Source: DTU024 sp964518875 (GTDB lineage Bacteria; Bacillota; Clostridia; Christensenellales; Aristaeellaceae). Taken from it: DNA of 32,644 nucleotides. Location: positions 1-32,644 of the forward strand of contig CAZFHI010000021.1 in the NCBI GenBank assembly GCA_964518875.1, given 5' to 3'. The notes beneath the pieces are model-generated. The model searched no databases. It was not told the DNA's origin and saw nothing but the letters and a program-made list of their open reading frames with translations. Position 1 is the stretch's first letter. Every line of letters begins with the position of its first letter. The position numbers were made by a program, and so were the translations under genes. Below, one piece after another: positions 16,344-26,020 of this stretch.

Positions 16344-17437
16344 ACACTCTGCTTCTTAAAAAAAACGAGGACGCTCTTACCTATGCGTTTTTGCAGGACG
16401 GCGTTTTATACGAATATGAATCTTGGAAGCGCGAGGAGCGTTTGCAGCCGGGAGATATTTATCTTGCAAAAATAACCCGCAGCATGCCTTCGCTTAACGC
16501 CTGCTTTGCAGACCTCGGCAAAAATGAAGCCGCGTTTTTGCCTTATAAAGAAATGCGAAGCGAAGCAAAAAACGGCGAAAGCGCGCTTGTGCAGATAAAG
16601 CGCCCCGCAGTTAACGACAAGGCGCCTTATATAACGCAGGACATAAGCTTTGCAGGCTCATTTTTATTGTATCTGCCTAATTCAAATAAAGACGGCGTTT
16701 CACGCAAAATAAGAGATTCAAGAAAAAGAGCCCGCATGCTTGACGCCGCGAAAAGCATACCGCGCAAAAAAGGCGCGTTTATAATGCGCTCAAAAGCGCT
16801 TGACGCTGATTTTGAAATTGTTTTAAACGAAGCGAACGGCCTTGTAAATCAATTTAAAGAAGCTAAAAATAAAGCGAAGCTTATGAAGGCTCCGGGGCTT
16901 GTAAAGGCGGCGCAGGATCCGCTTGAAACGTTTTTAAGGGACAATAAAGTTTTTTTAGACGAATTTTATTCCAATGATCCGTCCTGCGCTGAAATGTACG
17001 GCCTGCCGTTTAAGCGCATGGAGTGCCCCATGCAGTACAAGGGCGCCGACGAGCAGTACGGAAAGGCCCTGCGCCGCAGGATATATTTAAAAAGCGGCGC
17101 GGATTTAATAATAGACCCGTGCGAAGCACTTACCGTTATAGACGTAAATTCCCATTTTAATAAAAAGGGCGAGGCTTTAAGCGTGAACCTTGAAGCGGCA
17201 AAGGAAATCGCCCGCGTCTTGCGTATACGCAAGACGGGCGGCATAATACTTATAGATTTTATTGATATGAAGCATAAGGAGCAGTATAATAGGCTTCTGA
17301 GCTTTTTTAAGGAAGAGCTTCAGGCAGACCGCGTTAAAACGGACGTGCTTGGTTTTACAAGGCTCGGCATATTGGAAATGACGAGAAAGCGCGTGCAGAA
17401 CGAGGAATCGCAGATTGAGCGCGGCGTTTTAAAATAA
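16340..17437 (+). CDS. rng: Short RNase E/G family endoribonuclease
   Basis: RNase E/G enzymes cut single-stranded RNA in mRNA decay and rRNA processing. Residues about 35-110 form an S1-like RNA-binding domain (GDIYLAKITR...NACFADLG). The catalytic DNase I-like part contains ALTVIDVNS (Asp268) and IILIDFIDM (Asp306, Asp309), the Mg-binding acidic residues. The protein stops at residue 365, just after LGILEMTRKR, so the Zn-link CPxC motif and small dimer-dimer domain of RNase E/G (usually to 480 or more) are absent. The rplU-rpmA genes that often follow in Bacillota are missing too; miaB comes 21 bases later. Activity is plausible, but oligomeric state must differ. Confidence 0.88.
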   Translation: MNTLLLKKNEDALTYAFLQDGVLYEYESWKREERLQPGDIYLAKITRSMPSLNACFADLGKNEAAFLPYKEMRSEAKNGESALVQIKRPAVNDKAPYITQDISFAGSFLLYLPNSNKDGVSRKIRDSRKRARMLDAAKSIPRKKGAFIMRSKALDADFEIVLNEANGLVNQFKEAKNKAKLMKAPGLVKAAQDPLETFLRDNKVFLDEFYSNDPSCAEMYGLPFKRMECPMQYKGADEQYGKALRRRIYLKSGADLIIDPCEALTVIDVNSHFNKKGEALSVNLEAAKEIARVLRIRKTGGIILIDFIDMKHKEQYNRLLSFFKEELQADRVKTDVLGFTRLGILEMTRKRVQNEESQIERGVLK

Positions 17438-17458
17438 GAGCAAAAATAAAGGACAAAC

Positions 17459-18859
17459 ATGAGCAGCGATATAATAAACATAACTGAACAGCAGATAGAA
17501 GAGCAGAGGCAATACGCCATGACGGTGGCCGCTATGAGCGGCAGGCCAAAAAGCTTCCATGTGGTTACCTACGGCTGCCAGATGAACGAGCACGATTCTG
17601 AAAACATAAGCGGAATGCTCAAAAGCATGGGCTTAAAGCAGGCGGATACGAGGGAAACGGCCGATGTGGTCATTTTTAACACATGCTGCGTGCGGGACAA
17701 CGCCAACAGGCGCGCCCTTGGGAATATAATATGGCTTAAGGAAATAAAAAAAGAAAGACCGGACATGCTCATAGGCGTGTGCGGCTGCATGATGCAGTCA
17801 AAAGGGACCGCGGACGCCGTGCTTAAAAACTACCCTTTTGTAGATTTTGCCTTCGGAACCGGGAACTTGTACAAACTGCCTGAAATACTGTACAATTGTA
17901 TAAGCACGGGGGAACGCTGCTTTATGGTTCCAAAAGAGGATTCCACAATAGCGGAAGGGCTGCCCGTGTCGCGCGGCAGCAGGTTCAAGGCGTATATATC
18001 CATTATGCAGGGCTGCAACAACTTCTGCACTTACTGCATAGTGCCGTACGTAAGAGGAAGGGAGCGCTCAAGAAAGTCAGCGGACATACTTTCAGAAGCC
18101 GAGGCGCTTTTAAAGGACGGAGTAAAAGAAATTATGCTTTTAGGGCAGAACGTAAACTCCTACGGCAAAAACACCGACGACATAAGCTTCCCGGAGCTTC
18201 TGCGCAAGCTGGACGAATTAGGCGTGCCGCGTCTGCGCTTTATGACAAGCCACCCCAAGGATTTGTCTAACGAGCTTATAGAGGAGTACGCAAGGAGCAA
18301 TTCGCTATGCCGCCACCTGCATCTGCCCGTACAATCGGGAAGCGACCGCGTGCTTAAGCTTATGAACAGGCGCTATACGGCTGAAAGCTACAAGCAGAAG
18401 GTGAAGCTTTTAAGGCAGGCCGTGCCGCAGATAGGCATTACTACGGACATAATAGCGGCCTTTCCTTCAGAAACCGAGGAGGACTTTGAGCAGACGCTGG
18501 CGCTTGTAGAAGAAATGCGTTTTGACGCCGCGTTTACTTTTATATACAGCAAAAGAGAAGGCACAAAGGCCGCCGGAATGCAGGGATCAGTCGACGGCAA
18601 AACAGCTTCGCGGCGCCTTGAAAGGCTTATAAATTTACAGGAAAGCATAACTAAGGAAATACTTGAAAGCCAGAAGGGAACGATACAGGAAGTGCTCGTT
18701 GACGGGCCTTCCCGCAGGAACGAAAAAATGCTTACGGGCAAAACAGGACGCAACATAAGCGTAAACTTTGCCGCCGATAGCGCGAAAGTCGGCGACATAG
18801 CGCGCGTAAAAATAACGGATCACGGCAGCAATACGCTGCGTGGAAAGGAGATATTATGA
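17459..18859 (+). CDS. miaB: tRNA-2-methylthio-N6-dimethylallyladenosine synthase MiaB
   Basis: MiaB adds a methylthio group to i6A37 of tRNAs reading UNN codons, giving ms2i6A. The methylthiotransferase N-terminal domain has its three cluster ligands Cys40, Cys76 and Cys110 (spacings x35 and x33). The radical SAM motif GCNNFCTYC gives Cys186, Cys190 and Cys193, and PYVRGRERSR follows, typical of MiaB. A C-terminal TRAM domain spans about residues 395-466. The 466-residue length is within the normal range. The ATG follows AAAGGAC. It overlaps the RicA-like gene by four bases; MiaA, which makes its substrate, lies in the same operon. Confidence 0.97.
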   Translation: MSSDIINITEQQIEEQRQYAMTVAAMSGRPKSFHVVTYGCQMNEHDSENISGMLKSMGLKQADTRETADVVIFNTCCVRDNANRRALGNIIWLKEIKKERPDMLIGVCGCMMQSKGTADAVLKNYPFVDFAFGTGNLYKLPEILYNCISTGERCFMVPKEDSTIAEGLPVSRGSRFKAYISIMQGCNNFCTYCIVPYVRGRERSRKSADILSEAEALLKDGVKEIMLLGQNVNSYGKNTDDISFPELLRKLDELGVPRLRFMTSHPKDLSNELIEEYARSNSLCRHLHLPVQSGSDRVLKLMNRRYTAESYKQKVKLLRQAVPQIGITTDIIAAFPSETEEDFEQTLALVEEMRFDAAFTFIYSKREGTKAAGMQGSVDGKTASRRLERLINLQESITKEILESQKGTIQEVLVDGPSRRNEKMLTGKTGRNISVNFAADSAKVGDIARVKITDHGSNTLRGKEIL

Positions 18860-19242
18860 TTAACGAAGAAATACTTCAAAAGGCGATGGAGTTAGGCGAG
18901 GAGCTCAAAAAGAGCGATACGTTTATCAAGATGAACGAGCAGGAAAACATAGTCAACAGCAACCCCGCTCTTATGGAGCTGTCTTCTGAATATGAGCAGC
19001 TCAGGCTTAAGCTTCAGGAGGAGCAGCTTGAAGAAACCCCTGACCAAAGTAAAATTGACGAAATGAAAAGCAAAATGGAAGAGCTTAAAACAAAGATTAT
19101 GTCCCACCAGGACATGCAGAAGCTAAGCGATTACAGGCATGAGTTCAACCAGATTATGGACGGCGTTAACAGGACGATTCAGGGCGTGCTTATGCCGCCT
19201 AGCGCATGCCAGGGAAACTGCGCCGGCTGCCAGGGCTGCTAA
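18856..19242 (+). CDS. YlbF/YmcA (RicA-like) family protein with C-terminal Cys quartet
   Basis: The 128-residue protein is almost all helical, with long charged helices at about 3-25, 35-60 and 65-105, as in the YlbF/YmcA (DUF964) family. It ends in CQGNCAGCQGC, giving Cys118, 122, 125 and 128. Its position between miaB and mutS matches Bacillus ymcA (ricA), which follows miaB (ymcB). In B. subtilis, RicA, RicF and RicT form a complex carrying Fe-S clusters, needed for RNase Y-dependent processing and reported to affect MiaB modification. A similar role is inferred; the Cys quartet could bind a cluster. It overlaps miaB by four bases and lies 11 bases before mutS. Confidence 0.82.
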   Translation: MINEEILQKAMELGEELKKSDTFIKMNEQENIVNSNPALMELSSEYEQLRLKLQEEQLEETPDQSKIDEMKSKMEELKTKIMSHQDMQKLSDYRHEFNQIMDGVNRTIQGVLMPPSACQGNCAGCQGC

Positions 19243-19253
19243 GGAAAAACTAA

Positions 19254-21836
19254 TTGTCAAAGCTTTCCCCTATGATGCGGCACTATGTCGCGACAAAGCA
19301 GAAGAATCCGGACGCCATTTTGTTCTACCGTCTTGGCGACTTCTATGAGATGTTTTTTGAAGACGCCATTACGGTATCGAGGGAGCTGGAGCTTACGCTT
19401 ACAGGCAAGGACTGCGGGCTTGAGGAACGCGCGCCTATGTGCGGCGTTCCTTGGCATTCGGCCGACAGCTATATAGCTAAGCTTATAGAAAAAGGCTATA
19501 AGGTGGCTATATGCGAGCAGATGGAGGATCCTAAGCAGGCCAAGGGCCTTGTGAAAAGAGAAGTAATACGCGTAGTAACTCCCGGCACTGTAACGGATTT
19601 AAGCGCTTTAAACGAAAAGAAAAATAATTTTCTTTATTCCGTTTACATAAAGGGCAGGCGCGCCGCCGTAGCCTTCTGCGATATTACGACAGGCGAATTT
19701 TTTGTGCGCGAATTTGATAACGGCAGGGACGGCGTGCTTTTAGCTTTAAGCGCCGAAAGCCCGGGCGAAATTATAACGAGCGACAAAGAAGCGCTTTCAA
19801 ACGTTCAGTCCTATATACAATCTGTGCCTGAAAGCTATTTTTCCCTGGAAAAAGCAAGAAACGCGCTTAAAACGCATTTTTCAGTGCATTCGCTTGACGC
19901 GCTTGGCCTTTCAGACAACGCTTCCATAAAGGCTTCGGGAGCGCTTCTTATCTATCTGCAGGATACGCAGAAGGTGTCGCTTCCGCACATAAACCATATA
20001 AAAATTATTTCTTCGCTTGACGCAATGCCTCTTCCTGAATCAACAAGGCGCAACCTTGAAATAACGGAATCGCTGCGAGGCAAAAGCGTTAAGGGAAGCC
20101 TGCTGTGGGTTTTAGACAAGACCGTTACGTCTATGGGGGGAAGGCTTCTGCGCAGCTGGGTTGAGCAGCCTCTTTTGTCGAAAGAAAAAATACTAACGCG
20201 CCTTGAAGCGGTGAAAGAGCTTAAAAGCCAGGTAGTGCTTCAGCAGGAAATAATAGAAATATTAAAGCAGGTTTACGATATGGAGCGAATACTTTCGCGC
20301 TTATCGTTCGGGTCGTTTAACGCAAGAGATGCGCTTTCGCTTCTGCGCTCGTTAAAACAGGCGGCGCCTCTTAAAAAACTGCTTTCAGACTGCGAATCGG
20401 AGGGCATAAAAAACGCCTGCAGTTTGTTAACGCCCGCGGACGAAACTATAAGCCTGTTGTCAGACGCCATAAGCGAGGAAGCGCCTGTGTCCATTACAGA
20501 AGGAAATATAATTAAAAAGGGATACTCAAAAGAACTGGACGAGCTGCGCGAAGCGTCTTTATCAGGCAGGCAGTGGCTGTTAAGCCTTGAAGAGCAGGAA
20601 AGAAAAAAGACGGGCATTAAAAACCTTAAAATACAGTATAACCGTGTTTTCGGCTACTATATAGAAGTAACGAAGTCAAACTACGCGTTGGTGCCGGAGC
20701 GGTTCAAGCGCAGGCAGACGCTTGCAAACAGCGAGCGCTACACAACGGAAGAGCTTCAGGAAATAGAGAGCAAAATAGTAGGCGCCGATGAAAAATCCGT
20801 GCAGCTTGAATACAGGCTCTTTACGCAGATAAGGGAGCGCCTGACGCAGGAAATATCCACGCTCCAAAAAACGGCGGAGGGCTTTAAAACGATGGACGCG
20901 CTTTTGTCCCTGAGCCTTGCGGCGCTTGAAAACGACTATGTCTGCCCTGAAATCAACACGTCAGGCGAGCTTTTTATACGCGAAGGCCGCCACCCTGTAG
21001 TAGAAAAAACCATAAGGGACAGCAGTTTCGTTCCAAACGACGCCGCGCTTAACTTAGACGATTCCCGCATGCTTATAGTAACGGGCCCGAACATGGGCGG
21101 AAAGTCCACATATATGCGCCAGACAGCCATAATAGTTCTTATGGCCCACATGGGTTCGTTCGTGCCGGCGGAAGAAGCCAGAATACCCTTAACCGACAAC
21201 GTATTTACAAGGATAGGCGCTTCGGATGATCTTGCCGGCGGCCAGTCTACGTTCATGGTGGAAATGAACGAGCTAAGCTATATTCTGCGCAACGCTACCA
21301 AAAACTCCCTTATAATACTTGACGAAATAGGCAGAGGCACAGGAACCCTTGACGGGCTTTCAATAGCGTGGGCTGCGGTAGAATATTTGGCGGATAAGGA
21401 AAGATGCGGCGCAAAAACCATGTTCGCCACCCACTACCATGAGCTCAGCGAGCTTGAAGGCAATATGGACGGCGTTAAAAACGTAAGCGTCGCCGTAAAG
21501 GAAATGGGCGAGGAAGCCGTCTTCCTGCACACCATAGTGCAGGGCGGGGCGGACAAATCCTTCGGCGTATATGTAGCTAAGCTTGCGGGGCTCCCAAAGA
21601 AGCTTATTAACAGAGCAAGGCAGATACAGGCGCGCCTTGAGGCGAACAACATAAACGCGGGCTCGCTTGCTGCCGGCATAATGGAAAAAAACAGAGAAGA
21701 CAAGCAGGTGTCCATAATGGATATAGGCAAAACAGAGCTTATAGAAGAAATAGCTAATATAGACGTTCTGAATATGAACCCCGTTGAAGCGCTTAATTAT
21801 CTGTATCTGCTTAAAGAAAAAGCGAGGAAGCTGTAA
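19254..21836 (+). CDS. mutS: DNA mismatch repair ATPase MutS
   Basis: MutS recognises mismatches and small loops and recruits MutL. The 860-residue protein has the mismatch-contacting Phe30-x-Glu32 (GDFYEMF), a connector, lever and clamp region, and the ABC-like ATPase: GPNMGGKST (611-619), DLAGGQSTFMVEM signature, ILDEIGRGT with Asp690/Glu691, and the ATHYHEL His motif. The start is TTG with AAGGA about eight bases upstream. It gives an N-terminus (SKLSPMMRHY) that aligns with the family, so an internal ATG at 19272 is less likely. The mutL gene begins at its last stop base. Confidence 0.97.
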   Translation: MSKLSPMMRHYVATKQKNPDAILFYRLGDFYEMFFEDAITVSRELELTLTGKDCGLEERAPMCGVPWHSADSYIAKLIEKGYKVAICEQMEDPKQAKGLVKREVIRVVTPGTVTDLSALNEKKNNFLYSVYIKGRRAAVAFCDITTGEFFVREFDNGRDGVLLALSAESPGEIITSDKEALSNVQSYIQSVPESYFSLEKARNALKTHFSVHSLDALGLSDNASIKASGALLIYLQDTQKVSLPHINHIKIISSLDAMPLPESTRRNLEITESLRGKSVKGSLLWVLDKTVTSMGGRLLRSWVEQPLLSKEKILTRLEAVKELKSQVVLQQEIIEILKQVYDMERILSRLSFGSFNARDALSLLRSLKQAAPLKKLLSDCESEGIKNACSLLTPADETISLLSDAISEEAPVSITEGNIIKKGYSKELDELREASLSGRQWLLSLEEQERKKTGIKNLKIQYNRVFGYYIEVTKSNYALVPERFKRRQTLANSERYTTEELQEIESKIVGADEKSVQLEYRLFTQIRERLTQEISTLQKTAEGFKTMDALLSLSLAALENDYVCPEINTSGELFIREGRHPVVEKTIRDSSFVPNDAALNLDDSRMLIVTGPNMGGKSTYMRQTAIIVLMAHMGSFVPAEEARIPLTDNVFTRIGASDDLAGGQSTFMVEMNELSYILRNATKNSLIILDEIGRGTGTLDGLSIAWAAVEYLADKERCGAKTMFATHYHELSELEGNMDGVKNVSVAVKEMGEEAVFLHTIVQGGADKSFGVYVAKLAGLPKKLINRARQIQARLEANNINAGSLAAGIMEKNREDKQVSIMDIGKTELIEEIANIDVLNMNPVEALNYLYLLKEKARKL

Positions 21837-23749
21837 TGGGCAGAATACACAGGCTTTCGCAGGAAGTAATAGGCAAGATTGCCGCGGGCGAGGTTGTTGA
21901 GCGCCCGCAGGCCGTCGTTAAGGAGCTGGTTGAAAACAGCCTGGACGCTGAAGCCACAGGCATTACGGTAGAAATTACACGCGGCGGAATAGATAAAATA
22001 AAGGTTCTGGACAACGGATCAGGCATAGCGGAGGAAGACCTTGTGCTTGCGTTTGAAAAAAACGCCACGAGCAAGCTCGTTAATTCCGAGGAGCTTTTCC
22101 GTGTTGAAACTTTGGGCTTCAGGGGAGAAGCGTTGCATTCCATTGCCGCCGTAAGCAAGGTTACTCTTTTAACAAGGCAAAAAGGAAAAGACAGCGGCGT
22201 AAGGCTGAAAAACACAGGCGGCAAAATAGAGGACATACAGACGGCGTCGTGCGCGGAAGGCACGTCCATCACCGTGAGCGACTTGTTTTTCAACGCTCCC
22301 GTGCGCAGGGAATTCCTTAAAAAGCCGTCGCAGGAAGCGGGTCTCGTGTCGGACCTTATGCGGCTCCTGATACTTTCGCACCCCGACGTGTCGTTTCGGT
22401 TTAAATCAGATAACAGGACTGTTTATTTCAGCGCTGGGGACGGGAAAACGGACAGCGCGTTTCTTGCGGTATACGGTCTGCAGACGCTTAAAAGCATGAA
22501 AAAGCTAAGCCATAACGAAAACGGCATTATAGTTGAAGGTCTTGTAGGCGTTGGAGCGGCGTCGCGCGGAAACAGGAACCACGAAAACTTTTTTATTAAC
22601 GGAAGAGCCTTTAAGAGCGGCGTTGTTTCAAACGCTCTGGAAACGGCCGTGCGCCAGCGCGTCATGATAGGCCGCTTCCCTATGGCGGTTATTTATATTA
22701 CTATGCCGTACAACAAGGTGGATGTAAACGTTCACCCGAACAAATGGGAAGTGCGCTTTTCAGATGAAAAAAAGATTTACGACGCCGTGCTTAACGCGGT
22801 GGAAGAAGCGCTTAGCGAAGGCGTAGCTTCAAGCGAACCGGAAGCGTTCTTCAATGAGGAAAGTTCCGTTAAGCCTGAAGCAAGCGTCGTTAAAAAAGAA
22901 AACGTGGAAAACGGCGAGCTTTCTAAAGAAGAAAGCGGCGATTCAGCGCATAATAAAAACAATGAAAATGAACCGAGTCCGTATTTAACCGTAAGGGACC
23001 CGCTTTGGGAGCGGTCCGCTCTTATAGAGCCGGACGCGCGCCGACAGAAAAGCGGCGATGTTTTTGAAAATTATATAGAAAATTCTTTGAAAAACGGCGG
23101 CTCGGAAACCGCAGAGCCTGGGGGAAAGCCTTTGCTTAATCAAACGGCTGAACAAACCGCTTTTTCCGTGCCTAAAAAGCAGCTTAAATTCATAGGATCT
23201 CTGTTTAACACATACATATTGTTTCAAAGCGACGATGTTTTTTACTTGTGCGATCAGCACGCGGCTCATGAAAGAATACTTTTTGAAAAGCTTAAGCTTG
23301 CGCACAGCGAGGGCGCCGTATCGCAGATGCTGCTTACGCCCCTTGTAATAAAGCTGAGCCTTAAATCCCTGGGCGTTTTTTTGGAGAACCAGGCGCTTTT
23401 AGCGAGCGCGGGCTATGACGCGGAGGACTTTGGCGAGCAGACTGTTAAGCTGCATTCCGTTCCGCTTGTTTTAGGCACGCCCGAAGCGAAGTCCGGCTTT
23501 TTAGAAGCGCTGGACACATTGGAAAGCAAAGGCAGTCTGCCTTACGACCGCAAGCTCGACCGACTTCTTTACGCCGCGTGCCGCCATGCGGTAAAAGGCG
23601 GGGATGTTTTGTCTAAAGACGATATGGTGTCAATAATAGAGGAAATGCTTAACCGCGACGTAATACCAACATGCCCTCACGGAAGACCCATAGTGCTTTC
23701 AATAAGCAAAAAGGATATAGAAAAGCGATTCGGAAGGACACAAGCTTGA
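21836..23749 (+). CDS. mutL: DNA mismatch repair protein MutL (with endonuclease motif)
   Basis: MutL couples mismatch recognition to strand incision. The N-terminal GHKL ATPase shows IAAGEVVERPQAVVKELVENSLDA, DNGSGI and TLGFRGEALHSI. The C-terminal domain has the metal-dependent nuclease motif DQHAAHERILFE (473-484) and CPHGRP (613-618), as in species without MutH. A polar linker separates them at about 335-440. Length 637 is typical. Translation is coupled to mutS through TAATG. Confidence 0.97.
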   Translation: MGRIHRLSQEVIGKIAAGEVVERPQAVVKELVENSLDAEATGITVEITRGGIDKIKVLDNGSGIAEEDLVLAFEKNATSKLVNSEELFRVETLGFRGEALHSIAAVSKVTLLTRQKGKDSGVRLKNTGGKIEDIQTASCAEGTSITVSDLFFNAPVRREFLKKPSQEAGLVSDLMRLLILSHPDVSFRFKSDNRTVYFSAGDGKTDSAFLAVYGLQTLKSMKKLSHNENGIIVEGLVGVGAASRGNRNHENFFINGRAFKSGVVSNALETAVRQRVMIGRFPMAVIYITMPYNKVDVNVHPNKWEVRFSDEKKIYDAVLNAVEEALSEGVASSEPEAFFNEESSVKPEASVVKKENVENGELSKEESGDSAHNKNNENEPSPYLTVRDPLWERSALIEPDARRQKSGDVFENYIENSLKNGGSETAEPGGKPLLNQTAEQTAFSVPKKQLKFIGSLFNTYILFQSDDVFYLCDQHAAHERILFEKLKLAHSEGAVSQMLLTPLVIKLSLKSLGVFLENQALLASAGYDAEDFGEQTVKLHSVPLVLGTPEAKSGFLEALDTLESKGSLPYDRKLDRLLYAACRHAVKGGDVLSKDDMVSIIEEMLNRDVIPTCPHGRPIVLSISKKDIEKRFGRTQA

Positions 23750-24684
23750 AGCCTGTTGTAATAGCCGTTTGCGGCCCTACAGCTTCTGGCAAAAGCGGCC
23801 TCGCCATGCGCCTGGCCGACGAAATGCCTTTGGAAATTATAGGCATGGACGCTTTTCAGATATATAAGCGCCTTGACATTGGCACGGCAAAGCCCACTAT
23901 GCTGGAAAGACAGAAAGTCCCCCACCATATGATAGACATAGCGGAGCCTTATGAAGCCTATTCCGTAGCGCGGTATAGAAAAGACGCCATAAAATGCATA
24001 GAGGATATTTTGTCAAGGAACAAAATACCCGTTATGGTTGGCGGAACGGGCATGTATCTGCGCGCGGTTTCGCTGCCTTTAAGCTATGGAGGCGCAAGAG
24101 CTGACGCAAAAGTGCGAAGCTTTTATGAAAAATACGCAAAGGAAAACGGCAACGCCGCTCTGCACAGCCTGCTGATGCGGAAAGACCCGAAAACGGCCGA
24201 GCGCCTGCACCCTAACGATATAAGAAGAATTGTAAGGGCGCTTGAAGTGCAGCATGTTACAGGCGTTCCGTTTTCAAGGCAGTCCATGCCGGACTATTCC
24301 AAAGGCAGCTACAATATACTCCCGTTCGCTTTCGACTGGGACAGAAATAAGCTTTATGAAAGAATAAATAAACGCGCCGAAGATATGTTTGATAACGGAC
24401 TTATTAAAGAAATCAAGGATTTGCTTGAAAGCGGCGTTTCGCCCTCCGATCAAAGCATGCAGGCAATAGGCTATAAGGAATGCATACCGTATATTGAAGG
24501 GGAATACAGCCTGGAAGAAGCCCTGGACCTTGTTAAGCGCCACAGCCGCAGGTACGCAAAAAGGCAGCTTACTTGGTTCAGGAAGGATGAAAGGCTTAAA
24601 TGGTTAGACCCTGCTTCAGGGCTTGACGATGCTGTGAAAACTATATTGTGCAAAAAGAAAGAGGCGGAAAATGCAAACGATTGA
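23746..24684 (+). CDS. miaA: tRNA dimethylallyltransferase MiaA
   Basis: MiaA transfers a dimethylallyl group to A37 of UNN-reading tRNAs, the first step before MiaB. The 312-residue protein has the P-loop GPTASGKS (10-17), DAFQIYKRLDIGTAKP, PHHMIDI, GGTGMYLRA and the C-terminal KRQLTWFRKD. The start is TTG at 23746, overlapping the mutL TGA (TTGA) with GGAAGGA seven bases upstream. A longer in-frame reading from 23671 adds 25 residues not found in the family. The usual DS before the substrate-binding strand reads DA, a mild variation. It overlaps the next gene by 14 bases. Confidence 0.95.
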   Translation: MKPVVIAVCGPTASGKSGLAMRLADEMPLEIIGMDAFQIYKRLDIGTAKPTMLERQKVPHHMIDIAEPYEAYSVARYRKDAIKCIEDILSRNKIPVMVGGTGMYLRAVSLPLSYGGARADAKVRSFYEKYAKENGNAALHSLLMRKDPKTAERLHPNDIRRIVRALEVQHVTGVPFSRQSMPDYSKGSYNILPFAFDWDRNKLYERINKRAEDMFDNGLIKEIKDLLESGVSPSDQSMQAIGYKECIPYIEGEYSLEEALDLVKRHSRRYAKRQLTWFRKDERLKWLDPASGLDDAVKTILCKKKEAENAND

Positions 24685-25900
24685 CAGCGTTTTTTTACAG
24701 GCGGAGGAAGACTGCAAAGAGCGGTTCGCTTTATTTGAGAGCGTGGAAGAACAGCTTACGCGCAAAATGCTTGATGCATTCAAGCGTTTTGAAATAGCGC
24801 AAAGGCACTTCGCTCCTTCAAACGGTTACGGCTATGACGATTTGGGGCGCGATACGCTTGAAGCCCTTTTCGCGTACATATTTAAAGCGAAAGCCGCAAT
24901 AGTGCGCCCGCATATAACGAGCGGCACGCACGCGCTTTCTCTTTGCCTTTTCGGCTTAACAAAATCAGGAGACCACGTTTTAAGCATTACCGGCAAGCCC
25001 TACGACACGCTTATGACGGTTATAGACGGAGCCGTGGGAGACTTAAAAAGCCAGGGCGTGGAGTTCAGCTTTATACCGCTTAAGAATAATAAAATAGACT
25101 CAGGCGCATTAAAGGAAAATATAAGGCCAAACACAAGCCTGATAATGTTGCAGAGGAGCCGCGGATACGATTGGCGAACGGCATTTAATGTTAAAGACCT
25201 GGAAGAAGCCATAAAAGAAGTAAGAAAAATAAAGCCCGACGTAAAAATATTTGTGGATAACTGCTATGGCGAATTCACGGAGCTTAGCGAGCCGTTGTCT
25301 GCTGGAGCGGACGTAATGGCGGGCTCTCTTATAAAAAACCCTGGCGGAGGATTAGCGCCCACGGGGGGATATATAGCGGGAAATAAGGAATGCGTAGAAA
25401 AGATAGCTTCGCGCTTAACAGCCCCTGGAATAGGAAGAGAAACGGGCAGCTATGAAGCAAGTTACAGGCCTTTTTATCAGGGGCTGTTTATGGCGCCGCA
25501 CACTGTGTGCCAGGCGCTTAAAACTGCTTGCCTTGCTTCAAGGGCGGGAGAGCTTCTTAAGCTTAAAGTATCGCCTGCGTTTGACGATACGAGGAGCGAT
25601 ATAATACAGGCGCTGCAGTTTGACGATTCTAAAAAGCTTATAGCCTTCTGCGAAGGCATACAGTATTTTTCACCGGTCGACAGCTTTGTTACGCCTGTGC
25701 CGTGGGCTATGCCGGGCTACAAGGACGAAGTCATAATGGCCGCCGGAAGCTTCGTGCTTGGCTCTTCAATAGAGCTTAGCTGCGACGCGCCTATACGCCC
25801 GCCGTACACCGCCTATCTGCAGGGAAGCTTGAGCTACGCGCATGGCAAAATTGCGCTTAAAGAGAGCTTTCGCCGCATGAGGGAAAAAGGAATGATATAA
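24671..25900 (+). CDS. PLP-dependent Alum_res / methionine gamma-lyase-like protein (YnbB-like)
   Basis: The 409-residue protein belongs to the aluminium-resistance family of fold-type I PLP enzymes related to cystathionine beta-lyases (B. subtilis YnbB). The Schiff-base lysine is probably Lys222 in GSLIKNPGGGLAPTGGY. Other family marks are RPHITSGTHAL near residues 80-90, the FVDNCYGEF cofactor-binding strand and the C-terminal RPPYTAYLQGSL. The natural substrate is not established. It is last in the long operon and is followed by a strong terminator; in Bacillus the homologue lies near the miaA-hfq region. Confidence 0.9.
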   Translation: MQTIDSVFLQAEEDCKERFALFESVEEQLTRKMLDAFKRFEIAQRHFAPSNGYGYDDLGRDTLEALFAYIFKAKAAIVRPHITSGTHALSLCLFGLTKSGDHVLSITGKPYDTLMTVIDGAVGDLKSQGVEFSFIPLKNNKIDSGALKENIRPNTSLIMLQRSRGYDWRTAFNVKDLEEAIKEVRKIKPDVKIFVDNCYGEFTELSEPLSAGADVMAGSLIKNPGGGLAPTGGYIAGNKECVEKIASRLTAPGIGRETGSYEASYRPFYQGLFMAPHTVCQALKTACLASRAGELLKLKVSPAFDDTRSDIIQALQFDDSKKLIAFCEGIQYFSPVDSFVTPVPWAMPGYKDEVIMAAGSFVLGSSIELSCDAPIRPPYTAYLQGSLSYAHGKIALKESFRRMREKGMI

Positions 25901-25945
25901 AGCCTGCGCGACGCATGAAAAATAAATATATATTTAACGCAAAAT

Positions 25946-25977
25946 AAAAAGCCCGCCGCAAAAACGGCGGACTTTTT
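25946..25977. terminator. Bidirectional terminator ending the rph-miaA operon
   Basis: AAAAAG and CCGCCG (25946-25958) pair with CGGCGG and CTTTTT (25965-25977), with a single C-A mismatch and a six-base A-rich loop. T-runs exist on both strands, so it serves both the plus operon and the convergent DNA glycosylase gene. Confidence 0.9.
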
Positions 25978-26020
25978 ATATAGTTTAAACCCTAAGCAAA
26001 GCATTTTTTGTGATATGCGT

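Noticed and set aside
23671..23745. Longer N-terminus for miaA beginning inside mutL
   Set aside because: The extra residues are a shadow of the mutL end; TTG 23746 has a good ribosome binding site and gives the family N-terminus.
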